Part shown: one piece after another, positions 54,444 to 61,899 of the stretch
Layout of the letters: the number at the start of each line of letters is the position of its first letter
Position numbering within the stretch: the stretch's first letter is position 1
DNA from: Pyramidobacter sp. YE332
Lineage (GTDB): Bacteria > Synergistota > Synergistia > Synergistales > Dethiosulfovibrionaceae
Reading direction: 5' to 3'
DNA: 64,000 bases
Assembly: GCF_033060595.1 (NCBI RefSeq)
Contig: NZ_CP133038.1
Span: forward strand, 868,001 to 932,000
Translations under genes and position numbers: made by a program
Notes under the pieces: generated by a model
Seen by the model: the letters and a program-made list of their open reading frames with translations, nothing else
Told to the model about the DNA's origin: nothing
Database searches by the model: none

Positions 54444-54839
54444 TCAATTTTTCTTTTTCCCGTATTGGAATCCGCTCACGGCGCCAGCTGCAAAAGCCAG
54501 CAGAACTTTTACCAGGTCTTTGACGAATTCTCCGAAGCCCGCGTGGAGTGCCCATCCGACAAAAAGGACGATGAGAAATAACACCAATCCGCAGAAAATA
54601 TACAGCTCGCGTTTCTTTTTGATATCGTACTGACGGCTTTTTTCGTTATCCTGCATTTGCGCTTTCAAAGCCGTCTGAGCATATTCGTAGCTGTATTTGT
54701 CTTCTGTTTGCCGAGTAAGAAGTTCCTTTTCCCGTAAATCTATCTCCCGTGCCTGATTGGCGATGAGCGCGTTCAATGCCTCCGGCGGAAGCTGGGGAGC
54801 AGCGGGCTGTGCAGACGGCGCTGGATGGTTGTCGTTCAT
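54444..54839 (-). CDS. Small coiled-coil membrane protein, phage-like
   Basis: The 131-residue protein has a Pro/Ala-rich N-terminus (HPAPSAQPAAPQLPPEAL), a charged helical stretch (about residues 28-75, NQAREIDLREKELLTRQ) and two hydrophobic segments near the C-terminus (YIFCGLVLFLIVLFVGWAL and VKVLLAFAAGAVSGF). I recognise no family. Such proteins are frequent in prophage or integrated-element cargo. The start overlaps the stop of the upstream small gene (54836-54839). Confidence 0.65.
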   Translation of the reverse strand: MNDNHPAPSAQPAAPQLPPEALNALIANQAREIDLREKELLTRQTEDKYSYEYAQTALKAQMQDNEKSRQYDIKKKRELYIFCGLVLFLIVLFVGWALHAGFGEFVKDLVKVLLAFAAGAVSGFQYGKKKN

Positions 54840-55036
54840 TTAGCCTCTCCGAGCGGGGCGTAAATAGGATGCGTATAAGTTACGCGGATTTTTCCGCCGA
54901 CTGTTGGATCGCCAAGGCGAGGCGGGATGATTCTCGTTTCTTTTATTTTCGCCTTGTCCTTTTCGCGCAGGCTCAGGTATTGTTCAATGGTCAGGTCTTC
55001 GGAATCGATGCGCAGCATGTTGATAATCTGTGCCAT
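54836..55036 (-). CDS. Small protein, phage-like, unknown function
   Basis: The protein is 66 residues from ATG 55036, preferred because AAGGAGG lies 8 bases upstream; ATG 55042 is too close to it. The sequence begins MAQIINMLRIDSEDLTIEQY and is mostly polar with a basic middle (LREKDKAKIKETRIIPPR). There is no recognised domain. It is translationally coupled with the membrane protein gene that follows on the minus strand. Confidence 0.55.
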   Translation of the reverse strand: MAQIINMLRIDSEDLTIEQYLSLREKDKAKIKETRIIPPRLGDPTVGGKIRVTYTHPIYAPLGEAK

Positions 55037-55128
55037 CCCCATCCCCTCCTTTTGATCTATTGTATCATACCCGTCAATCGTGACCTCTCCACCGCCATGC
55101 GCGGCTCTTTTTGTGAATCTGCCCCGCA

Positions 55129-55170
55129 GCGCCCTTGCGTTCGGCTTTTTAGTTAAGAAATAGTATCATG
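55129..55170 (+). repeat. Intergenic repeat, copy A
   Basis: The core GTTCGGCTTTTTAGTTAAG, then AAATAGTAT, recurs at 58537-58579 and 63259-63300. It lies about 110 bases before the MarR gene. Immediately after it 55171-55196 forms a 13-bp palindrome with one G-T pair (GGCGGCGGGGAGC and GCTCCTCGCCGCC). Confidence 0.7.
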
Positions 55171-55205
55171 GGCGGCGGGGAGCGCTCCTCGCCGCCTGTC
55201 TTGTC

Positions 55206-55233
55206 TTGAAAAAATCCGAGAACGGACTATAAT
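55206..55233 (+). promoter_or_regulatory. Promoter of the MarR gene, with -10 box in a hairpin loop
   Basis: TTGAAA (55206-55211), 16 bases, TATAAT (55228-55233). The -10 hexamer occupies the first half of the loop of the inverted repeat at 55209-55258. Confidence 0.55.
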
Positions 55234-55258
55234 TTAAGCGTCCGTTTTCGGATTTTTT
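55209..55258. terminator. Inverted repeat upstream of the MarR gene (terminator or operator)
   Basis: The arms 55209-55227 and 55240-55258 pair over 19 bp with one G-T pair and leave a 12-base loop TATAATTTAAGC. A and T runs at the ends make it look like a bidirectional intrinsic terminator. The overlap with a promoter also suits a MarR-type operator. Confidence 0.6.
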
Positions 55259-55280
55259 TGTCTTATGGGGACACTATACA

Positions 55281-55739
55281 ATGGGTTCGAATACGAAAGA
55301 TTACTTGACGCGGATTGCCATGCAGGAAAAACAATTCGATGCTCTGTATCGGGAAACAAGCGCGAAATTTGATCTGCCGGATTGTGCGATGTGGGTGTTG
55401 TATTTTCTCGTTTCTTCCGATGGGCCGATAACACAGCAGGATCTGATCGAGAAGATGATGTTTCCCAAGCAGACCATCAATTCTGCTGTGATGAAGCTTT
55501 CCAAAGAGGGGCTTGTCCAACTTCAGATCGTCCCCGGCACCCGTAATCGGAAGACGATCTTTTTGACGGACACCGGAGCGAAGCTGGCACAAGCGACCGT
55601 AGAGCGGATGCGGCATGCGGAACTCCGGGCCGTTGAGGCCATGGGAGCCGAGCGCATGGAACAGTTTGTCTCGCTCCACAACAGTTTTTATTCTCACTTG
55701 CAACGAGCGTTTCAAGACGAAGGTTTGACGGATGCCTGA
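55281..55739 (+). CDS. MarR-family transcriptional regulator
   Basis: The 152-residue winged-helix regulator contains TQQDLIEKMMFPKQTINSAV (recognition helix region, about residues 50-70) and the wing LQIVPGTRNRKTIFLTDTGA. MarR proteins repress their own promoter and that of linked efflux or resistance genes until a small molecule binds. The linked genes here are a decayed DUF5131 gene and a UvrA-like ABC protein. GGGGA lies 10 bases before the start. The stop overlaps ATG 55732 of the DUF5131 remnant. Confidence 0.9.
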   Translation: MGSNTKDYLTRIAMQEKQFDALYRETSAKFDLPDCAMWVLYFLVSSDGPITQQDLIEKMMFPKQTINSAVMKLSKEGLVQLQIVPGTRNRKTIFLTDTGAKLAQATVERMRHAELRAVEAMGAERMEQFVSLHNSFYSHLQRAFQDEGLTDA

Positions 55740-56012
55740 CTTGAGATCATGGAATCTTTGGCGCGGCTGCCAAAAATACAGCGAGGACTGGGAAAACCGT
55801 TATATGCATTATCCGGATAAGGTCAGAGGCGTCCCGGAGCGTGCGGCTGTCATTCAAGGGATAATCCGCCCAAGAGGAACCGGCGGGGGCAGTATAAGAT
55901 CCCATCCGGCTCTTGCCTGCGTGTCAATATGACTTCTGGTGCATTTCTTGAAGAGGCGGACGAGTGGCGCGTCGAAATGTGGAACGTGATGGGAACGGGA
56001 AAGCGTTTATGA
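55732..56012 (+). pseudogene. DUF5131 (phage Gp37/Gp68-like) gene remnant
   Basis: The first frame (from ATG 55732) reads SWNLWRGCQKYSEDWENRYM, resembling the WNPWRGCxKxSxGCxxCY opening of DUF5131 proteins but with two cysteines lost. After a frame change near the G5 run at 55885-55889 the similarity resumes as YKIPSGSCLRVNMTSGAFLEEADEWR, then ends at TGA 56010-56012. Only about the first third of a typical protein of roughly 250 residues remains. Combined point mutations, frameshift and truncation mark it as decayed. The UvrA-like gene starts 20 bases later. Confidence 0.55.
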
Positions 56013-56032
56013 GCGACGAAGGAGATCGTGCG

Positions 56033-58295
56033 ATGAACGACAATATTGAAATCCGCGGCGCGTCCGAGAACAACTTGAAGCACATCGACGTGACCATACC
56101 GAAGGGGAAGCTGGTCGTCTTTGCCGGCGTCTCCGGCTCGGGCAAGAGTTCGCTGGCTTTTGATACGGTGGCTGTGGAATCCGAACGCGAATGGCAGCAG
56201 AGCTATCCGCTGTTTCTGCGCAACAAGATGCCGCACTATGACCGCCCAAAGGTGGACGAGATCCGCAATCTGACGCCCGCCATCGTAGTGGATCAGCGCG
56301 CCATCGGCGCGAACACCCGTTCCACGGTCGGCACGGCGGTGGACGTCGCGCCGCTTTTGCGTCTGCTGTTTTCCCGCGTGGGCGAGCCGAGTGCCGGCGG
56401 CAGTATGGCGTACTCCTTCAATCATCCCGCCGGGATGTGCCCGGACTGCACCGGCGTCGGAGAACGGTTGGAGCTGATCGAGGAATCCATGTTCGACCCG
56501 GATAAGACTCTTGCGGAAGGAGCCATTCTGTTCAGCCAGTTTTCCGCCGGATGGCAGACGCACCTGTATCAGAACAATCCTCTGCTCGATCCCGATAAAA
56601 AGCTCCGGGATTTTACATCCGAGGAATGGGACACGCTGAAATACGGATCGAAAGAACCGGTCAAAGTGGGAATCAAGTCCAACAATACCGGACGTGTGGA
56701 TATGGTGGAATATGAGGGCGTTTTCCCCCGTTTTGAGCGTGTCTACATGAAGCGGGACATCACCAAGCTGAAAAAAGGCTTGCAGGACGAGATCATGTCT
56801 CATGTGAGGCGCGGGGCATGTCGCACCTGCGGGGGACGGGACTGAATCCGAAGGCTCTGGCCTCAAGGATCAACGGCAAAACATCGTGGAGTGCATGGAC
56901 ATGACCGCCGCCGATCTGCTGCCGTTCCTCGAAACGATCGGCGACCCGCGCGGCGGCTCGCTTGCCAAGCAGATCGCCGAATATCTGGAACGTATGATCG
57001 GCGTCGGTATCGGCTATTTGTCCCTTTCGCGCAAGACCGAAACTCTCTCCGGCGGCGAGGCCCAGCGGTTAAAAATGGTTCGCAATCTCGGCGGATATCT
57101 CAACAATATCACTTACATTTTCGACGAACCCACGGCCGGCCTGCATCCGGCGGATGCGGAGCGGATCGGCAGGATGCTCTGCGACCTGCGGGACAAGCAC
57201 AACAACGTGCTTGTGGTGGAACACAGCCGTCAAATGCTTGCGCTTGCGGACCACATCATCGAAATGGGGCCGGGGGCCGGAATCGGAGGCGGCAGTCTCG
57301 TCTTTTCGGGCAGCCTTGAAGAACTGCAAAAAGCGGGGACGCTCACGGCGCAGGCGATCCGTCAGAAGGTCGCAGTCAACAGAGAGCCGCTGCCGTGGAC
57401 GGAAGGCTACGAGATCAGAGACGCCCATTGCCACAATTTGAAGCACGTGAACGTGACCGTTCCGAAGGGCGTTCTCACCGCCGTCACCGGCGTGGCGGGA
57501 AGCGGCAAAAGCTCGCTGATGCGCCGTGAGTTCCCTAAAGCATACCCGGATGCCGTCATCATCGACCAAAAGCCCATCGGCACATCCATCCGCTCGACGC
57601 CCGCCACTTATACCGGCGTGATGGACGAGATCAGAAAGGTCTTCGCCAAGGAGAACGGCGTCGGCGCGGGCTGGTTCTCCTTCAATTCCGAGGGCGGCTG
57701 CCCTATCTGCAAGGGCACCGGGCAGATCACCTACGATATGGCCTTCGCCGAGCCGTTGGCCGTCCCCTGCGAGGAATGCGGCGGACATCGCTACAATCCC
57801 ACGGCGCTGTCTTACTGTTACAAAGGAATGAACATCGAAGAAGCGATGAGGCTGACTATCGGGCAGGCGTATGATTTCTTCGACAATGCCAAGATCCGCA
57901 AGCTCCTGCGGAGCATGATCGACGTGGGGCTGGATTATCTCACGCTGGGACAGCTCACGAGCACGCTGTCCGGCGGAGAAGTGCAGCGGGTCAAGCTGGC
58001 CAGCGAGCTGCACAGGCAGGGACAGATCTATGTGCTGGACGAACCAAGCACCGGCTTACACGCTAGCGACATTGAAAAGCTGCTGGCGCTGCTCCGCGGG
58101 CTGGTGGGGAGCGGGAACACCGTGGTCATGGTCGAGCATCGCATGGAACTGATCGCACAGGCGGACTGGGTCATCGACATGGGGCCGGACGGCGGCTCCG
58201 GCGGGGGAACAGTGGTATTCGAGGGGGTCCCCGAACAGCTGTTGAAATGTTCGGGCTCCAAAACCGCAAAGTATATGCTTGAAGCGCTCCGATAG
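56033..58295 (+). pseudogene. UvrA-like ABC ATPase with two frameshifts
   Basis: It would encode about 755 residues, the length of UvrA-like (UvrA2/DrrC type) drug-resistance or repair ATPases rather than the 940 of canonical UvrA. ATG 56033 follows AAGGAG. Part 1 has Walker A GVSGSGKSSLAFDT and the CPDC zinc pair. After CRTCGG the frame slips at the G5 run 56831-56835, then again at AAAA 56878-56881. Part 2 (from 56886) has ETLSGGEAQRLKMV, YIFDEPTAGLHPAD, a second Walker A GVAGSGKSSLMRRE, CPICKGTGQI and LSGGEVQRVKLASEL. Two one-base insertions would restore the gene. Confidence 0.85.
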
Positions 58296-58441
58296 CGAAA
58301 ACGCCTCCGGCCCGGCGGCTTTTATCGCATGCGGCGCCTGCGGCTCAATCGAGAAATGGAGATCGGGAGGGATACGGACGTCCGTCGGAACGCCGTCGGA
58401 GTTTCTGTCGTCGCACGGAATGAAACGGAGAAAACGGCAGG

Positions 58442-58474
58442 GAGGCCGCCTCAATCGACTTTTGAGACGGCCTC
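58442..58474 (+). terminator. Hairpin after the UvrA-like gene
   Basis: GAGGCCGCCTCAA (58442-58454) pairs with TTGAGACGGCCTC (58462-58474) with one C-A mismatch. The T tract is poor. It lies 147 bases after the stop. Confidence 0.4.
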
Positions 58475-58536
58475 TTGTGTCGTGTTTAAAGCCGACGTTC
58501 CTCAGGCTGCGCCGCTCGCTTCGCGGATCTCCCTCG

Positions 58537-58579
58537 GCGCCTTTGTGTTCGGTTTTTTAACTAAGAAATAGTATGAATT
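58537..58579 (+). repeat. Intergenic repeat, copy B
   Basis: The sequence GTTCGGTTTTTTAACTAAG, then AAATAGTAT, matches copies A and C with a few substitutions. Weaker similarity to copy A extends about 25 bases upstream. Confidence 0.7.
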
Positions 58580-58761
58580 TCGATTACGGGGCGGCATTGA
58601 AAATGCCGCGCATCCGCGCGCCGCGCCGCAAAAAAACGTGCGGCGCGGGATTGAAAAAAAAGCGCCGCCGACGATTTCTCGAAAAGCGCTGGGATCCGGT
58701 TCCCATATGGCTGCGGAAGCTATTGCGAAAATTTAGGCTTTTGATCGACGCAGTTTTACGG

Positions 58762-58791
58762 TTAAATCGATATGCTCGTTCATGATATAAT
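58762..58791 (+). promoter_or_regulatory. Extended -10 promoter of the acd-etfBA operon
   Basis: TGATATAAT (58783-58791) is an extended -10 element. A weak -35 (TTAAAT, 58762-58767) is 18 bases upstream. The first gene starts at 58882. Confidence 0.5.
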
Positions 58792-58881
58792 AAAATCAGT
58801 CTAAAAAAGTAACGATCCTTTTATTATGGCAAAGTCGCGTCTTTTGCACTCGGATATTCGTTTGAAAATGGAGGGATGCAG

Positions 58882-60015
58882 ATGATTCAGTTCAGCGAGG
58901 CTCAGGTGATGATCTGCGACATGGTCCGCGAGTTCACGAAGAACGAAGTCGCCCCGCGCGATCGCTGGATGGACGAGAACGGATTCGATCATGAGCTGCG
59001 CAAAAAGCTGACGGAAGCCGGCTTGATGGCCATTCATATGCCGGAGGAGTACGGCGGAGGCGGCGGCGACGCGGTCACCAGCGAGATCGTGATCAACGAA
59101 ATCGCCAAGGGCAGCGCTTCCGTCGCGTTGTTTCTCGACGCCCATTGGCTGGCGGCCGACTTGATCCTCCTGCACGGCAGCGAGGCGCAGAAGAAAAAAT
59201 ATCTCCCGCAGTGCGCCGAGGGCAAGGTTTTCGCTTTCGGCCTGACGGAATCCAGCGCGGGTTCCGATGCGGCGGCGATCAAGTCGGCGGCGGAGAAACA
59301 GCCTGACGGCAGCTATATCCTCAACGGAAGCAAGGCGTGGATCACGAACTCAGGCGTCGCGGATTACTACCTGATCATGGCCAAAACGGATCCCGCCGCC
59401 GGCAGCCACGGCATTTCCGTGTTCGTCGTCCCCAAGGACGCCGAAGGGCTGACCGTCGGCAAATTCGAGAAGAAAATGGGCATGAGGGGCACCGCCACCT
59501 GCGAGCTCTCTTTCGACAACATCGAGCTTCCCGCCGACTCTCTGGTCGGCGACGAAGGCAAGGGCTTCATGATGGCCATGCAGGCTCTGGACGGGGCGCG
59601 CATCTCCATCGGCGCGATCGCTTCGGGACTGATGCAGCACGCCATGGACAAGGCCGCCGCGTATGCCAGAGAACGCACGACGTTCGGCAAGCCCATCGCC
59701 GGGCACCAGGCGGTCGGGTTCAAGTTCGCCGATATGGCGGCCAAAATCCGCGCCACCGACCTGATGGTCTGGGATACCTGCGAGCTCAAGCGGCAGGGGA
59801 AAAGATTTTCCGTCGAAGCGGCGGAGCTGAAGCTCCTTGCCTCCCGATGGGCATGCGAAGTGTGCGACGACTGCATTCAGATCTTCGGCGGCAACGGCTA
59901 CAGCGAGGAATTCGACGTCGAGAGATTCTATCGCGACGCCAAGCTTTTGGAAATCGGCGAAGGCACGAGCGAGATCCTGCGTCTGATCATCAGCAGCTCC
60001 GTCCTCGGCCGATAG
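58882..60015 (+). CDS. Acyl-CoA dehydrogenase / enoyl-CoA reductase
   Basis: The protein is 377 residues from ATG 58882. GGAGGG (58870-58875) is well spaced for it but abuts the alternative ATG 58876. Motifs are FGLTESSAGSDAAAI, YILNGSKAWITNSG, ARERTTFGKPIAGHQAV and FYRDAKLLEIGEGTSEI, in which Glu360 aligns with the catalytic base of short-chain enzymes. With the linked EtfB and EtfA it probably works as an enoyl-CoA reductase accepting electrons through ETF. It belongs to the group including Bcd, AcdA and CarC. The CoA substrate is not evident. Confidence 0.92.
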   Translation: MIQFSEAQVMICDMVREFTKNEVAPRDRWMDENGFDHELRKKLTEAGLMAIHMPEEYGGGGGDAVTSEIVINEIAKGSASVALFLDAHWLAADLILLHGSEAQKKKYLPQCAEGKVFAFGLTESSAGSDAAAIKSAAEKQPDGSYILNGSKAWITNSGVADYYLIMAKTDPAAGSHGISVFVVPKDAEGLTVGKFEKKMGMRGTATCELSFDNIELPADSLVGDEGKGFMMAMQALDGARISIGAIASGLMQHAMDKAAAYARERTTFGKPIAGHQAVGFKFADMAAKIRATDLMVWDTCELKRQGKRFSVEAAELKLLASRWACEVCDDCIQIFGGNGYSEEFDVERFYRDAKLLEIGEGTSEILRLIISSSVLGR

Positions 60016-60043
60016 GCCCGCGTCCATCGAGGCATGGAATCCG

Positions 60044-60829
60044 ATGAAAATCCTCGTTTTTGTCAAGCAGGTTCCGGATACTGACGACGTCGCGCTCGAC
60101 CCGAAAACGGGGCGGCTCGTGCGGGAAGGCGTGGAGAGCAAACTCAACCCGGTCGATGCGAACGCCGTTGAAGCGGCTGTGCAGCTCAAAGAAAAGCACG
60201 GCGGCACGGTCGGCGTTGTCAGCATGGGGCCGCCTCAGGCGGAAGACGTTCTGAAAAAGGCGCTGGCGCTTGGCTGCGACGAGTCGTATCTGTTGTCGGA
60301 CCGTCCGCTGGGCGGCGCGGACACGCTGGCCACGGCGTATACGCTGTCCCTGGCGGCACGCCGGATCGGCGGCTATGATCTGCTCCTGTTCGGGCGCAAC
60401 GCCGTCGACGGCGATACGGCCCAGACGGGGCCCGCCACGGCGGCCTTCCTCGGCATCCCGCAGGTCACGCTGGCCTCCTCCATAGACGTCGAGGACGGCT
60501 GGGTCATCTGCGAGCGCCGTCTGGAAGACCGCACGCAAAAAGTCAGGGCCAGGATGCCCGCGCTCGTGACCGTCACGGCGGAGATGAACAAACCGCGCTA
60601 TCCCAAGCCCGTCGATATCGTGAAGGCGCTGAAGAAACCGCGGCACGCGTGGACCGCTCAGGACCTGGGGGCGGATCCTTCCCGGATCGGGATGAACGGC
60701 TCGCCGACGTCGACGCGCGGACTGATGGAGCCGCGGAAACGCAAGGCCGACACGAAGTATTTTCAGGGACAGCCGCGGGAAATCGCGGCGCAGATCGCCG
60801 ATCTGCTGCATGACGAGCGCCTGATTTAA
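60044..60829 (+). CDS. etfB: Electron transfer flavoprotein, beta subunit
   Basis: The 261-residue EtfB contains MKILVFVKQVPDTDDVALDP, SMGPPQAEDVLKKALALG, LGGADTLATAYTL and AVDGDTAQTGPATAAFLGIP. The GGADTLAT and DGDTAQTGP segments resemble those of electron-bifurcating EtfB proteins, which bind an extra FAD in this subunit, rather than AMP-binding mitochondrial-type ETF. It follows the dehydrogenase by 28 bases and precedes etfA by 13. Confidence 0.93.
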   Translation: MKILVFVKQVPDTDDVALDPKTGRLVREGVESKLNPVDANAVEAAVQLKEKHGGTVGVVSMGPPQAEDVLKKALALGCDESYLLSDRPLGGADTLATAYTLSLAARRIGGYDLLLFGRNAVDGDTAQTGPATAAFLGIPQVTLASSIDVEDGWVICERRLEDRTQKVRARMPALVTVTAEMNKPRYPKPVDIVKALKKPRHAWTAQDLGADPSRIGMNGSPTSTRGLMEPRKRKADTKYFQGQPREIAAQIADLLHDERLI

Positions 60830-60842
60830 GGGGGCGGACCTC

Positions 60843-61841
60843 ATGGCACAGGAAGACTGCAAAGGAATATGGGTGTTTGCCGAACAGCAGGACGGAAAAT
60901 TGAACGACACGGTTTTCGAAATTCTGGCGCGGGCCCTCGATCTGAAAAACCACAGCGGAGAAGAAATCACGGCGGTGCTGCTGGGCAAGGGCGTGACCGC
61001 GTTGGCCCCGGCCCTTTTCGAGTACGGCGCCGAAGCCGTGATCGTCGCCGAGAACGACGCCCTGGCGCAGTACAGCGCTCGTCCTTACGAAAAGGCCCTG
61101 ACGCAGCTGGTCCAAAAGCATCGGCCTTCCATCCTGCTCTACGGGGCCACCTCTCTCGGGAGAGACCTGGCTCCGCGCGTGATGGTCTCTTTGCGCACGG
61201 GACTGACCGCCGACGCGGTAGACCTGGGGTTCGACGAGGACGGGGTGTTCTGCCAGACGACGCCGGCATACGGCGGCAGCGTTCTTGCCCGCATTGCGAT
61301 CCTCGAAAAGCGGCCGCAGATGGTAACTGTCCGTCCGAAGATGTTCGATCCCGTCGAGCCGCGGTCCGGCGCTTCGGGCCGGATGATTGCCGAAACGGTA
61401 GACATCGCGGCGGACGGAGATTACGAAGTTCTTGAAACAATGGCGCGGCAGGATCACGGCGGATCCATAGAGGATGCGGACATTCTGGTTTCGGGCGGGC
61501 GAGGGATCAAGAGCGAGGAAGACCTGAAGCGTTTGGACGAGCTCGCCGCCCTGCTGGGCGGACGTCTTGCGGCGTCTCGCCCGCTGGTTGACAGCGGATG
61601 GCTTCCGCACGACCGGCAGATCGGCCAGAGCGGAACGACCGTAAAGCCCAAATACATCTTCAACGTCGCGATTTCGGGCTCGGTCCAGTATCAGGTCGGC
61701 ATGCAGAAAGCCGGCTGCATCATCAGCGTCAACCATACCAAGGGCGCCCCGATCTTCGACATTTCCCACTACGGCGCGGTTGCCGACTACAGGGCGCTGA
61801 TACCGGCCCTGATCGAGGAGATCAGAAGGCGAAAAGCCTGA
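60843..61841 (+). CDS. etfA: Electron transfer flavoprotein, alpha subunit
   Basis: The 332-residue EtfA has an N-terminal domain (GIWVFAEQQDGKLNDTVFEI) and the C-terminal FAD-binding domain with LVSGGRGIKSEEDL, RPLVDSGWLPHDRQIGQSG, AISGSVQYQVGMQ and VNHTKGAPIFDISHYGAVAD. There is no N-terminal ferredoxin domain. With EtfB it carries electrons to the acyl-CoA dehydrogenase and may bifurcate NADH electrons to ferredoxin. An AAGGGGGCGG site precedes the ATG. Confidence 0.94.
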   Translation: MAQEDCKGIWVFAEQQDGKLNDTVFEILARALDLKNHSGEEITAVLLGKGVTALAPALFEYGAEAVIVAENDALAQYSARPYEKALTQLVQKHRPSILLYGATSLGRDLAPRVMVSLRTGLTADAVDLGFDEDGVFCQTTPAYGGSVLARIAILEKRPQMVTVRPKMFDPVEPRSGASGRMIAETVDIAADGDYEVLETMARQDHGGSIEDADILVSGGRGIKSEEDLKRLDELAALLGGRLAASRPLVDSGWLPHDRQIGQSGTTVKPKYIFNVAISGSVQYQVGMQKAGCIISVNHTKGAPIFDISHYGAVADYRALIPALIEEIRRRKA

Positions 61842-61899
61842 GGATCAGGGTTCGGGCTTTGTGCGGAGATTCATATCATTTTGAAGGAGGACCTTGTCC

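Larger units (their letters stand above)
58296..58881. other. Intergenic region before the acyl-CoA dehydrogenase operon
   Basis: This 586-base gap contains the hairpin at 58442, repeat copy B at 58537 and the promoter at 58762. A GCGGCATT-ATGCCGC hairpin lies at about 58591-58609. Several short basic open frames cross it but none shows similarity or a convincing ribosome binding site. Confidence 0.5.

Noticed and set aside
58573-58785. 70-codon Arg/Lys-rich frame
   Set aside because: Low-complexity basic sequence produced by GC-rich hairpins, without a ribosome binding site.
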